Assembly: GCA_038200275.1 (NCBI GenBank)
Contig: JBBPYC010000082.1
Coordinates: 186,001 to 250,000 of the forward strand
Direction: 5' to 3'
Source of the DNA: JBBPYC01 sp038200275
Lineage (GTDB): Bacteria > Pseudomonadota > Gammaproteobacteria > Burkholderiales > Burkholderiaceae_C
DNA: 64,000 nt
In this document: positions 44,415 to 52,856 of the stretch, one piece after another
How the letters are laid out: each line of letters starts with the position of its first letter
Position numbering within the stretch: the stretch's first letter is position 1
Program-made: the position numbers and the translations under genes
Notes under the pieces: generated by a model
Seen by the model: the letters and a program-made list of their open reading frames with translations, nothing else
What the model was told of the DNA's origin: nothing
Databases searched by the model: none

Positions 44415-45587
44415 TCATGGCGAGGATTCAGGACCTTCAAGCGTCTTGAGAAGATTCGCCCGGTTGCCATAGGCCTCGGCAACAAACGGATCGCTGACGC
44501 CGTAGATGCCGTGGCCGTCGCGAGCCAGGATGTTCGAGTCCACAAGCGCCGTAGCGACCTTCTGAATCTCCTCCGCGCCCACCGGGCGGCCGATCTCGGC
44601 ACGGTATTCATCAAGCGTTGCAGCGGAATACAGCTTCTTCACGCCCTGCCCGCCTTCTCTGCACACATAGGCAAAAACGGCCAGCGCCAGCGGGCCCAGT
44701 TCATCGAGTCGAGCCAGGTCCACGCTGGCCGCAGATTGCCGCACGCCTTCCGTGATTGCGCGCAGATCCTGATCCGCATCCACAAAAGTCGGCAACAGCT
44801 GAAGCGCCGACAGCGCCTTCATGAGTTCCTCCGGCCGGCGGCCCAGCCGCACGAAGCAGTCGAAGGCAACGGCCAGCGTCGGCATCCGCTCGCCGAGATC
44901 GGCTTCCTTCAACAGCCAATCGACAAAGTCGATCTCCAGGACGGGAAAGTCCTCCGACAGGGCGCCGTTGAAGGCTTGCTTGCCTTTGATCGTGAGCTCG
45001 CGCACTCGGGCCCGATGGGAGCCGGTGCCGACGAACAGAAAATACCCCGGCGTGTTCGGCGTCAGATTGATTTCATCGCGCGCCGCTTTGAGGGCCAGCA
45101 GCATCTGGTCGCCATCGTCCGACCCCATCGCGTGCTGGACTTCGTCGATGATGACCACGACGTCGGTCCTGGCCACGCGCATCAACTCGGAGAAGGCCCC
45201 TGCCAGCGTGTTGCCCTCATGCTTGCCGATCTCTGCCAGGCTGAAGCCGAATTTGAAGCCGGCCGCGCCCAGGTCAACGCCCTTCAGCCGCTTCAAGACC
45301 CCCACCGCCTTGGAATCTGCACGTTCCATCTCAGCCAGCGTTTTGCGCACCGCGCCCAGCAGCAAATCGCTCGGCTTGGCAGCCGTGTTGCTCCAGAGAT
45401 CGACATACACCACGATGGCCCCCTGCGCCTCAAGCGCTGGGATCAGATCGCCGCGCAGGAACGTCGTCTTGCCGATTCGGCGCAATCCGCCCAGGAAGAG
45501 GCCGGAACGGACTTTTTTCATCAGCCCTTTGGGCTGCAGCAACTGGTCCGACATATCCAGAGCAAGTTGGGGTCGATAAAAAGTCAT
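44415..45587 (-). CDS. Orphan AAA-family ATPase
   Basis: A 390-residue cytoplasmic P-loop ATPase. Walker A is LGGLRRIGKTTF at about residue 33-44, Walker B is VVVIIDEVQHA, and a sensor-like FVGTGSHRARVRELT follows. The C-terminal 130 residues look like a helical lid and a winged-helix part (GPLALAVFAYVCREGGQGVK). It resembles the ATPase_2/AAA_16 stand-alone proteins found in mobile or accessory regions, with no fixed partner. The promoter region is markedly AT-rich compared with the surroundings, suggesting lateral acquisition. A related but broken ATPase lies at 48000-49008 on the same strand. Confidence 0.8.
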   Translation of the reverse strand: MTFYRPQLALDMSDQLLQPKGLMKKVRSGLFLGGLRRIGKTTFLRGDLIPALEAQGAIVVYVDLWSNTAAKPSDLLLGAVRKTLAEMERADSKAVGVLKRLKGVDLGAAGFKFGFSLAEIGKHEGNTLAGAFSELMRVARTDVVVIIDEVQHAMGSDDGDQMLLALKAARDEINLTPNTPGYFLFVGTGSHRARVRELTIKGKQAFNGALSEDFPVLEIDFVDWLLKEADLGERMPTLAVAFDCFVRLGRRPEELMKALSALQLLPTFVDADQDLRAITEGVRQSAASVDLARLDELGPLALAVFAYVCREGGQGVKKLYSAATLDEYRAEIGRPVGAEEIQKVATALVDSNILARDGHGIYGVSDPFVAEAYGNRANLLKTLEGPESSP

Positions 45588-45595
45588 TCTTACTC

Positions 45596-45640
45596 TTTTT
45601 TATAAGAAATACGATAATTATCTCTAATCGATAATTTTCT
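45596..45640 (-). promoter_or_regulatory. AT-rich promoter region with inverted and direct repeats upstream of the AAA ATPase
   Basis: On the transcribed strand the region contains ATTATC-GATTAGA-GATAAT (inverted 6-base arms) and two copies of CGATAATT on the plus strand (45612-45619 and 45629-45636), just upstream of the AAA ATPase start. The stretch is about three-quarters A/T, in contrast with the GC-rich surroundings. It probably contains the promoter and a regulator or nucleoid-protein (H-NS-like) target. The exact -35 and -10 could not be set. Confidence 0.45.
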
Positions 45641-45784
45641 GTAATCTGCTTCAATCTGAGGAGGGCTTGTGGCGTAGCCACTTCCAATTTGTCTGCCGCA
45701 CGCTCTCGGCCATGTCGCGACTCGACTCAGACTTGCAGGTCCGATACGCATGCCATCCAAACGCATCACTACAAAGAACCCACC

Positions 45785-46456
45785 ATGACTCAATCCCCTT
45801 CCAAGCTCCAGATCGACATCGTCTCGGACGTGATGTGCCCCTGGTGCGTCATCGGCTACCGACAGCTGGCCACCGCGCTGGAGGGGACCGGCACGCCGCA
45901 TGAGATTCGCTGGCACCCGTTCGAGTTGAACCCCGACATGCCGCCCGAAGGCCAGAACATCCGTGAACATGTGGCCCAAAAATACGGCGCCACCCAGGCG
46001 CAGTCGGAGGCCAGCCGCATGCAGATGACAAAGGCCGGCGCGGAAGTCGGCTTCGAGTTCCGCTACGCCGACGACATGCGCATGCACAACACCTTCCACA
46101 CGCACCAACTGCTGCATTGGGCCGATCAGCAAGGCCGGATGCACGACCTGAAGATGGCGCTTTTCACAGCCCACTTCACGCATGCACGCAACCTGTCCGA
46201 TGACGCGGTGCTGGCCGATGTAGCCGCAGAGATCGGTCTGGACCGCATGCAAGCGTTGGCCGTACTGGCCGATCAGCGGTTTGCCGCCGAAGTGCGCAAG
46301 GCCGAGCGGTACTGGATCAACCAGGGCGTTCAGGGGGTGCCTGCGGTGGTCTTCAACCAGCAACATCTGATCAGCGGTGCGCAAGGGGTCGAGCGCTTCA
46401 CGAGCGTCCTGAACAAGTTGGCGGCCATGCCGGAAGAGTCGACCCCATCGCCTTGA
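45785..46456 (+). CDS. DsbA-family oxidoreductase (FrnE-like)
   Basis: The 223-residue thioredoxin-fold protein begins MTQSPSKLQIDIVSDVMCPW and has the CPWC motif at residues 18-21. It continues with RWHPFELNPDMPPEGQN and GVQGVPAVVFNQQHLISGAQ, which carries the cis-proline VPA. This pattern is typical of the cytoplasmic FrnE branch of the DsbA family, which lacks a signal peptide and acts on polyketide-like substrates or in oxidative stress. ATG 45785 follows a CAAAGAACCCACC leader with an AAAGAA ribosome site. The open frame upstream contains no conserved residues. Confidence 0.9.
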   Translation: MTQSPSKLQIDIVSDVMCPWCVIGYRQLATALEGTGTPHEIRWHPFELNPDMPPEGQNIREHVAQKYGATQAQSEASRMQMTKAGAEVGFEFRYADDMRMHNTFHTHQLLHWADQQGRMHDLKMALFTAHFTHARNLSDDAVLADVAAEIGLDRMQALAVLADQRFAAEVRKAERYWINQGVQGVPAVVFNQQHLISGAQGVERFTSVLNKLAAMPEESTPSP

Positions 46457-46526
46457 GCGAAGACTGCGCGCACGCATCGCACTCGCTCCATAGAGCGACG
46501 CTGAGCGACAGGGACAATCCAGCGCC

Positions 46527-46889
46527 ATGATCCCCGCCCTCGCCGTCCTGCTCGTCTGCCAGCTCATCGGCGAAACGCTGGTGCGCATGCTGACCCTGCC
46601 GATTCCCGGCCCCGTACTGGGCATGGCGCTGCTGCTGCTGGCGCTGGTGTGGCGGCCTGGGGTGCTGGCCGCGATCAAGCCCACCACGCAGACGCTGCTG
46701 CAACACTTTTCGCTGCTATTCGTGCCCGCCGGCGTGGGTGTGATGCTGCATCTGCAGCGCCTGGGCGATGAGGCGTTGGCGATCGGCGTGGCGCTGGTCG
46801 TCAGCACCTGGGTGGGTCTGGCCAGCGCGGCACTCATGATGGCTTGGCTGATGAAACGCACCGCACGCAAAGACGGCGGCAAGGCGTGA
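46527..46889 (+). CDS. lrgA: LrgA/CidA family holin-like membrane protein
   Basis: A 120-residue protein with four membrane helices. The core LPIPGPVLGMALLLLALVWR and the helix LLQHFSLLFVPAGVGVMLHL are the diagnostic parts of the LrgA/CidA family. These proteins, with LrgB, modulate murein hydrolase activity or export of small metabolites such as pyruvate or glycolate. Its TGA stop overlaps the GTG start of lrgB in GTGA (46886-46889), so the two are translationally coupled. Confidence 0.9.
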   Translation: MIPALAVLLVCQLIGETLVRMLTLPIPGPVLGMALLLLALVWRPGVLAAIKPTTQTLLQHFSLLFVPAGVGVMLHLQRLGDEALAIGVALVVSTWVGLASAALMMAWLMKRTARKDGGKA

Positions 46890-47662
46890 ACGAAGGATTG
46901 CCATCGCTCCCATTGCTGCCATCGCCTGCATTGGCGGTCGGTCGTCTGGCCGATGTGTGGGTGTATCTGTCCACCACGCCGCTGCTCGGCCTGACCATCA
47001 CGCTGCTGGTTTATCACGGGGCTTATTTGCTGTATGGGCGCAGCGGTTTTCATTCGCTGGCCAATCCGGTGGGTCTGTCCGTCATCGCGCTCGGCACCCT
47101 GCTCTGGGCCACGGGCACGCCGTACGCCACCTACTTCGAAGGCGCGCAGTTCGTGCATTTCCTGCTCGGCCCCGCCACCGTGGCGCTGGCCGTGCCGCTG
47201 GTCGAACAGCTCGCGCGCATCAAGCGGCTGTGGCTGCCGATGCTCGGCGTGCTGGTTGCAGGCACCCTGGCGGCCACGGTGACGGCTGTTGGCGTGGGCT
47301 GGGCACTGGGCGCCTCCAAAGTCACGCTGGCCTCGATCGCGCCGAAGTCGGTCACCGCGCCGGTGGCCATGGGCATTTCCGAGAAGATCGGCGGCTTGCC
47401 GACCCTCACCGCGGTCATGGTGGTGTGCACCGGCATCGTGGGCGCCGCCAGCGCGCGCTGGCTGTTCGATGCGCTGCGCATCCAGGACCCCGTGGTCCGC
47501 GGCTTTGCCCTCGGCACTGCGGCGCACGGCATCGGCACGGCGCGCGCGTTTCAGGCGAATGAAGAGTCGGGCGCGTTTGCTGGGCTGGCGATGGGACTGG
47601 CGGCGCTGTTCAGTGCGGTGGCGTTGCCGCTGGTGGCGGAGTTGCTGTTGCGGTGGGTTTGA
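46886..47662 (+). CDS. lrgB: LrgB/CidB family membrane protein
   Basis: Inner-membrane partner of LrgA, 258 residues with seven or eight helices, starting at GTG 46886 in the overlap with lrgA. Family marks are YFEGAQFVHFLLGPATVALA, then ASIAPKSVTAPVAMGISEKI and GTAAHGIGTARAFQANEESG near the end. It is complete. The pair controls autolysis-related functions or acts as a carrier. No LytTR-type regulator is nearby. Confidence 0.93.
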   Translation: MNEGLPSLPLLPSPALAVGRLADVWVYLSTTPLLGLTITLLVYHGAYLLYGRSGFHSLANPVGLSVIALGTLLWATGTPYATYFEGAQFVHFLLGPATVALAVPLVEQLARIKRLWLPMLGVLVAGTLAATVTAVGVGWALGASKVTLASIAPKSVTAPVAMGISEKIGGLPTLTAVMVVCTGIVGAASARWLFDALRIQDPVVRGFALGTAAHGIGTARAFQANEESGAFAGLAMGLAALFSAVALPLVAELLLRWV

Positions 47663-47999
47663 GACCAGGAGTCGACCATTTGCCGGCGGGCCATCTGTTC
47701 ATCGACGCGCAGACTGAATTCGACGAGGACGCAGCGACGCGATCTAGCGGCTAATTTGGTAGCGGCCTGCTGCGACGTGCCGCACTCGGCGTGCGGTGGC
47801 GTCGTCCGCAACCCGATGGGCCGCCAGTCGCTGCTGGCAGACACAGCACCTTGAGCCCAGGTCCGCTATCTTTTTAATATCAAACTTTGAAGGCAGAGCA
47901 GGCGGCTACAACCCTTTTTGTTGATATTTCCCTTCTTGGAAGTCAAATCTCGCGCTGCACGCCGCCCTACCCGCCGTGCAGGCGCACAGCCACAAATGA
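47663..47999. other. Intergenic stretch after lrgB
   Basis: The stretch holds no gene I can support. A minus-strand open frame around 47844-47663 (AARSRRCVLVEFSLRVDEQM) is protein-like but has no family match I recognise and no good start. 47867-47900 is an AT-rich patch (TATCTTTTTAATATCAAACT), possibly a promoter. No hairpin with a T run was seen. Confidence 0.4.
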
Positions 48000-49008
48000 C
48001 TACCGCCAGTCATCCCCCGTCATCGTCCGCTTCATGAACGCATCGAACATCGGCACCGTGAATGCCGTGTCGCCATGATTCGGGCTCCAGACCATGCCCT
48101 TGTTGATCAGCGAACTGCGCGTCGGCGCAAGCGCTGAGACGCCGGTGACATAACAGGCCGCGATGTCGCCGGAGCGATGCGGGCCGGCGCCCATCTCGGC
48201 CATCGCGCGCAGGTACTTTTTCACTTTGGGTGTCAGCCGGTCGAAGCGCACACGAAAGAAACTCTCGTCCAGCGCCGCGACCGCCGTCACCGATGCGGTG
48301 GCCACGTCTTCCGCCGTGATCGGCGAAGCATCGGCCGCGCGCCAGGTGTGGCTGCCCCATTGCTGCAAAAAGTACGGGTAGCCCTGCGTGATCTGCAGGA
48401 GCTGGCTCAACGCGTCTTCCGTGATGGCCACGCCTTCATCCGCAAGCGGTTTTTCAATCGCCAACCGCGCGGCCGCTGCCGGCAACGGCCCGACCTGCGG
48501 GAAGTCGAACAACCGCTCCGCATACGACTTGGCGTTGCCCATGCGACCGCACAACTGCGGCAGACCGGCGCCGACCAGCACGACCGGCAATTGGCGCTGC
48601 TCGGTGCGATGCATTGCGGTGATCAGCGCGGCCAGTTGCGCCTCTTCGACATACTGCAGTTCGTCGATAAAGATGGCCAGCGCCGTGCCGGCCGACTTGG
48701 CGGCCAAACCAACCTGCTCGAACAACGCCTGCAGATCGTGCGCGAGGTCGCCGTTGTCGGCCAGGCCCGGCCCGGCTCGGGCTCGAAATCTATGCCGACT
48801 TCGATGTCCCCGAACGTGACCTTGAGCTTGCGCGCGAACCCCGCCAGCGTGCGCAGCCGACGCCGCGCAGGCCGACCAGCATCGCGCTCTTGGCTGGGCG
48901 ACCGATGCGGGCGCGTTCGAGAGCGATTTGAAGCGCTTCGAGCAATTCACTGCGACCCACGAGTTCCGGCGGGGGCATGTCCCGAAACAAGAGCGAACGG
49001 TTGCTCAC
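48000..49008 (-). pseudogene. Broken orphan AAA-family ATPase
   Basis: From a GTG at the complement of 49006-49008 the frame reads SNRSLLFRDMPPPELVGRSE and GRPAKSAMLVGLRGVG, then loses its frame exactly where GKT of Walker A should follow (about 48858). A short second frame supplies LRTLAGFARKLKVTFGDIEV and GIDFEPEPGR. A third frame from about 48770 supplies ADNGDLAHDLQALFEQVGLA, Walker B AIFIDELQYVEE, QGYPYFLQQWG and the C-terminus to 48000. In relatives some 50 residues lie between the Walker A lysine and LRTLAGF, so there was a deletion as well as a frameshift. Without Walker A it cannot bind ATP. The gene would otherwise be about 400 residues. Confidence 0.78.
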
Positions 49009-49194
49009 CCAGCCCGTGCCCAGTTCAATTCAGTTTTATCGAAGTTATCAAAAATCTGTAATTTGGCGAACATTCATATAAGTCCATTGATTCATAGTCA
49101 CCCCTTTGGCAGCCGATCGCAACGTTGACACGCTCCCGACCGTCAGCGCAATCGAGGCCAGGGCCCTTCAAGCCGTGGGATTGTTCAGCGTGAT

Positions 49195-49226
49195 CTCATC
49201 CTGTGCGGCAACATCAACATCGCGCA
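49195..49226 (+). repeat. 32-base scrap of the exonuclease III gene
   Basis: 49195-49226 matches 43977-44008 inside xth at 30 of 32 bases, including CTGTGCGG, ACATCAACATCGCGCA and the flanking TCATC. The frame would read LILCGNINIAQ, matching the catalytic FILCGDINIA of xth. No similarity was seen on either side. It is a fragment of an exonuclease III-type gene, from this xth or from another homologue. Confidence 0.65.
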
Positions 49227-49229
49227 ACG

Positions 49230-49646
49230 AGCGCCAGATTGGCATCGCAAAACAACGCTTCGGTGTGATGGACATCGAGCGCGACGCAAGGAGAACTTCC
49301 CAGAAATGGAAGCTGCGCAACTTCCGCCAGTTCGACACGCCGTTTTCGATCGTCGTGACGTACGACCGCTCGATCCATGGCAGCGACATCGCCCCCTCTC
49401 GACTGCGGCGACGCCGTTAACTGCCTCGTCAATGCTGCCTGTTCGCGCGGGCTCGGCTGCATCGTCAACAGCCGGGGCATCATGCAGTCGGCCGTGATGC
49501 GCGCCGAGGCGAGCATCTCCGGCGACCGGGTGATCGAAACCTGCGTCGCCATGGGCTGGCCCGACGATTCGTTTCCCGCGACTGCTGTTGTGTCGCAGAG
49601 GAAGCCGGTGGACGAGGCGGCGGTGTTTGTTGGGTTTAGGGACTGA
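49230..49646 (+). pseudogene. Frameshifted nitroreductase remnant
   Basis: The first frame gives QRFGVMDIERDARRTSQKW and NFRQFDTPFSIVVTYDRSIH, which resembles the middle of NfsA/NfnB-like nitroreductases (NFRFFDAP-x-FTxDR). A second frame, shifted near 49395, gives LDCGDAVNCLVNAACSRGLG, then IMQSAVMRAEASISGDRVIE and TCVAMGWPDDSFPATAVVSQ, ending RKPVDEAAVFVGFRD. This is the C-terminal third of the family. The N-terminal FMN-binding part is missing. It is non-functional. Confidence 0.72.
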
Positions 49647-50088
49647 GCAGGAGAAGCACCGATCCTGAGATTCGATCCCTTATCCGGATCGAGGAAGGCC
49701 GAGAGGCCACTTGATCCCGGCGAGCCCGCGATGGGTTGAGTCGCGCTGTTCCCCGATTTGGGGCTTGGTGCCGAAGTACAAACTTGCGTCGACAGCGAGT
49801 GCAATGCAGCGGCTGCTGACGATCACCGATCTCACAGTCATGGACACATTGCGGCCGTTCGGGCGCATGTGGGACCACTACACCACTGGCTGGTACCAAG
49901 GCACAGCTGACATAGCAGGTGGTCGGGGCGGAGTTCCAAGGCTCGCACCCTCCGACTGACGAGGAATGTCGCCCAAGCCAAATCAAACGACTGCCCGTGC
50001 TCGACTCGACAGGTCCATGCCGACCCGTAGTGGTCGATGGTGCTCTCCCGGAATGTGCAGCGATGCAGAGGTAGCCATCCGTCTTGTC
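49647..50088. other. Gene-poor stretch between nitroreductase relic and exonuclease gene
   Basis: No supported gene is seen in these 442 bases. A minus-strand frame at 49868-49680 has protein-like content (VRSVIVSSRCIALAVDASLY and FGTKPQIGEQRDSTHRGLAG) but no recognised family and no convincing start. No hairpin terminator, tRNA or repeat stands out. The stretch belongs to the decayed accessory region. Confidence 0.35.
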
Positions 50089-51288
50089 TCACCTCAGACG
50101 AAGAACCGCCTTATCGATGCGTCGGAGCACAGTTTGGGCAACTTTCGAATCGAGCACTTCTGGATGAACTTCGAAGAACGCCTGAGCCCGAGCTTGAGCT
50201 TGAGGTGCGCGACCTGCTTGGCACAGGGTGAGGCTGATGCGGTCAATAGCTTTCAGCGCGGCGGCGGTGTAACGCTGAGCGGTCATGTCGCGGGTCACTT
50301 CACCAAACAGGCCCTCCTCAAGCTGCAGTCTGGCGCAGGTATCAATTTGCCTGATCGCCTCTTCATAAGCCCCGAGAGCGCCATCGGGATCCGATATCTC
50401 GCTTGCCCGGCCTAATTCCATCGCCTGCTGGAGTTTGCGTTTGGCTTCGTAATAGGTGTCGTAGTTGAGATACAGGAGTTTTCTATGAATGTTGGCTCTG
50501 TTCAAAAGCGTGAGGGCGTGCTTGCTCATGAACGCCGACATCAGTGAGTCCGCTGCACCGCGACACAAGCCCTGTCCGAGCACCTCGCTTTGGTGCACGC
50601 CATTGAGTCGTTCCCTGACGTAATAGTCGAACTCAGGGTTATTAGGTATCGTGCCCACCTGTTCCGCGTGCCATCTCCAGACGAAGAACGGCGCTCCATC
50701 CGTACGACAGTAAGCGACGACCGCATAGTCCTGCGCCATATCTTCGGCGCGAACTGACTCTGGCTTAGGCTGCCGCCCACGCTTCAACGCCAGCCAAAGA
50801 TCAAACGCCCGCTTGACATCCCCGAGCGCGCGGTGCGCGGGTGGATCAGTCTGGATGTTGAAAGCTTCACAGACATCGCCAAGCTTGTACGAACGGAGTT
50901 GGGGGTGGAGTTCCATAGTTAGCTCCATCACGCAATGCCGCTCGTTGTCGAATCTACGGCCGAGGCGGTGCGCTTCCGCAACAAGAAATCCCGCATCGAA
51001 CGCGACGTTGTAGGCGGCCACAACGTGGTCTCCAATTAGGTCGAATGCGTCGTTGAGTATTTCTGGGCCAGGCGCTTGCGCTAGCAGGTCCTGCGTAATG
51101 CCGGTGTACTGAATGATGAACGGCGAAAGCTCGACACCAGGATTAACAAGCGAGGCCATGCCTTTATGCGTGGTTGCCCCGAGTTGCATGATGACTACTG
51201 CGATCTCGATGATCCGATCTTGCCCGGCATCCAAGCCTGTCGTTTCGACGTCTACGAACGCCAATGCGTCAACCTGCTCTGTGCTCAT
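50089..51288 (-). CDS. DEDDh 3'-5' exonuclease with unknown C-terminal half
   Basis: The 399-residue protein starts MSTEQVDALAFVDVETTGLD, the ExoI motif (D-x-E) of the DnaQ/PolC-epsilon exonuclease family. ExoII is AAYNVAFDAGFL and ExoIII is HRALGDVKRAF, with its His and Asp, so all five catalytic residues are present. The domain spans residues 1 to about 175. The remaining about 220 residues are mostly helical (LLNRANIHRKLLYLNYDTYY, ALGAYEEAIRQIDTCARLQL and others) and resemble no domain I recognise; a TPR-like fold is possible. The start at the complement of 51286-51288 has AAGGGAT upstream. It is an orphan gene with no polymerase partner, in an accessory region. Confidence 0.85.
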   Translation of the reverse strand: MSTEQVDALAFVDVETTGLDAGQDRIIEIAVVIMQLGATTHKGMASLVNPGVELSPFIIQYTGITQDLLAQAPGPEILNDAFDLIGDHVVAAYNVAFDAGFLVAEAHRLGRRFDNERHCVMELTMELHPQLRSYKLGDVCEAFNIQTDPPAHRALGDVKRAFDLWLALKRGRQPKPESVRAEDMAQDYAVVAYCRTDGAPFFVWRWHAEQVGTIPNNPEFDYYVRERLNGVHQSEVLGQGLCRGAADSLMSAFMSKHALTLLNRANIHRKLLYLNYDTYYEAKRKLQQAMELGRASEISDPDGALGAYEEAIRQIDTCARLQLEEGLFGEVTRDMTAQRYTAAALKAIDRISLTLCQAGRAPQAQARAQAFFEVHPEVLDSKVAQTVLRRIDKAVLRLR

Positions 51289-51681
51289 AACGATCCCTTG
51301 TCTTTCATTGTCGCAAGGTGCTCGACTGAACGCATGCAGTGTTTGGCTTCTTCCAGGGTATGGCGACGTTCGACATTGCGATGGCTGCATGCGCCGATAG
51401 GATGTTCAAGCAAGTCTGGCGACCTGCTTTCTAGCGACTTTCTGGATTGAGTCTGAATCTGATTGGGGTCGTCAGCAGGGATAGGCCGTCGGTCCATGGC
51501 CGACTGCTGTCAGTCTGTTCTTGCCGTTCAGTTCGCGTCCGCAGATGGCAGCAACTGGTCCGTCAACGATAAATCCTCGAACAAGTTTGAACGACAGTTC
51601 ACTCCGCCCAGCAGTCGTCGCGTTCCGGATGAGTGCCATGCTCCCGCCCGCCGACGGGATCAGTCGCTCGGAGCTGAACGG
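51289..51681. other. Intergenic stretch upstream of the exonuclease gene
   Basis: No gene is supported in these 393 bases. An imperfect direct repeat lies near 51410-51440 (GCGACCTGCTTTCTAGCGAC with a second GCGACTTTCT). Otherwise I see no structured element. The exonuclease promoter should lie at the left end. Confidence 0.35.
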
Positions 51682-52191
51682 TCAATACGCGCCCATGTAA
51701 TCCCTCTTGCCAACCGCCACCCCGTTGTGCCGCAAGATGGCATACGCCGTGGTGACATGAAAGAAAAACTGCGGCAAGCCATAGTTGGCCAGATAGGCTT
51801 GGCCGCTCAGCTTTTTCTCTTTCGGCGTACCCGGGCGCAACACGATTTCTCTGGTTTCGCTGCCTTCAAATTGCGATGCGCTCAAGCTCTCCAGAAAACC
51901 CAACGTCTTGGTCAAAAGCGCGTCGAGATCCGCAAAGCTCTTCTCTTGGCCTTCATGAGCGGGCACGTCCACATTCGCCAGCCGCGCCGAGATTCCGCGC
52001 GAGAAGTCGGCGGCAATTTGCACTTGCTTCAACAGAGGAAACATGTCCGGGTAGAGGCGTGCCTGCAGCAAGGCATCCGGCTCGATCGACTTGGCCGCGG
52101 CATGTGCGTCCGCCTGCGCCAATATGGTTTTCAGGGCTGTCAACATTTGCGTGAAAACGGGGACGGCGTGCGTGTACATCGGGCTGGTCAT
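51682..52191 (-). CDS. DUF1993 family protein
   Basis: The 169-residue cytoplasmic protein starts MTSPMYTHAVPVFTQMLTAL and belongs to the DUF1993/DinB-like four-helix-bundle proteins. It continues with ARLYPDMFPLLKQVQIAADF, then LGFLESLSASQFEG and GLPQFFFHVTTAYAILRHNG near the C-terminus, which is the diagnostic motif. Related DinB-type proteins bind a metal through three histidines, but here only the HVTTAY histidine is obvious. Function is unknown. The ATG at the complement of 52189-52191 is preceded by AAGGAACGACC. Confidence 0.88.
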   Translation of the reverse strand: MTSPMYTHAVPVFTQMLTALKTILAQADAHAAAKSIEPDALLQARLYPDMFPLLKQVQIAADFSRGISARLANVDVPAHEGQEKSFADLDALLTKTLGFLESLSASQFEGSETREIVLRPGTPKEKKLSGQAYLANYGLPQFFFHVTTAYAILRHNGVAVGKRDYMGAY

Positions 52192-52301
52192 GGTCGTTCC
52201 TTGGATTGAATAGAAGCGTACGCTAGACTTTGCGGCTTCTTGATCGATCGTAGCGGCGGCCGCTGATCTGACTGGCGCTGACCCGCTTCCTGCCCGTCGG
52301 C

Positions 52302-52817
52302 TCAAGACAGCGCTGGTGAGCTTTCCACACCCATCGCGGTTGCCATCAACCACAACCTCGTATCGAACTCGAACTGGTGATATTCCGGCTCCATATGCAC
52401 ACACAGCGCATAAAACGCCTTGTCATGCGCTCGCTCCTTCAGATGCGCCAGTTCATGCACGACGATCATTTTCAGGAATGGCGCGGGCGCGTCCTTAAAC
52501 ACGCTGGCGATGCGAATCTCGCGCTTGGCTTTCAAGCGGCCGCCTTGCACGCGGGAGATGGCCGTGTGGGTGCCAAGCGTCTGCTGCAGTTGCTGCATGC
52601 GGGGGTCCCAGGCGATCTTGGCCACGGGTGGGGCGCTGCGCAGGTATCGGCTTTTGATCGACTGAACGTAGTCGATCAGCGCGGCCTCGTTGCGCACGGT
52701 GTGCGACTCGGGGTAGCGTTCGCTCAGGTGGCTGTTCAAGCGGCCGGCACCGATCAGCGCTTGCACGCGGGCCAACACGTCGGGTGAGTAGCCGGTCAGG
52801 TACTTCAGCGGGGGCAT
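52302..52817 (-). CDS. YgjP-like (DUF45) zinc metallopeptidase-type protein
   Basis: The 171-residue protein starts MPPLKYLTGYSPDVLARVQA. It carries the gluzincin-like motif HELAHLKERAHDKAFYALC, which has the HExxH pair and a following His, as in the YgjP/WLM family. A conserved arginine-rich preceding strand (RIASVFKDAPAPFLKMIVV) is present. The family is related to minimal metalloproteases and SprT. It acts in the cytoplasm; the substrate is unknown. It is 39 bases from the RIO-type kinase relic on the same strand. Confidence 0.85.
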   Translation of the reverse strand: MPPLKYLTGYSPDVLARVQALIGAGRLNSHLSERYPESHTVRNEAALIDYVQSIKSRYLRSAPPVAKIAWDPRMQQLQQTLGTHTAISRVQGGRLKAKREIRIASVFKDAPAPFLKMIVVHELAHLKERAHDKAFYALCVHMEPEYHQFEFDTRLWLMATAMGVESSPALS

Positions 52818-52856
52818 GCGGCTTGCGCGGCGCGCGTGTCGATGGTGGTCATCGGC

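Noticed and set aside
45590..47527. 645-codon minus-strand frame over the FrnE-like gene and lrgAB
   Set aside because: Antisense to three genes with recognised motifs, with no family signal of its own.
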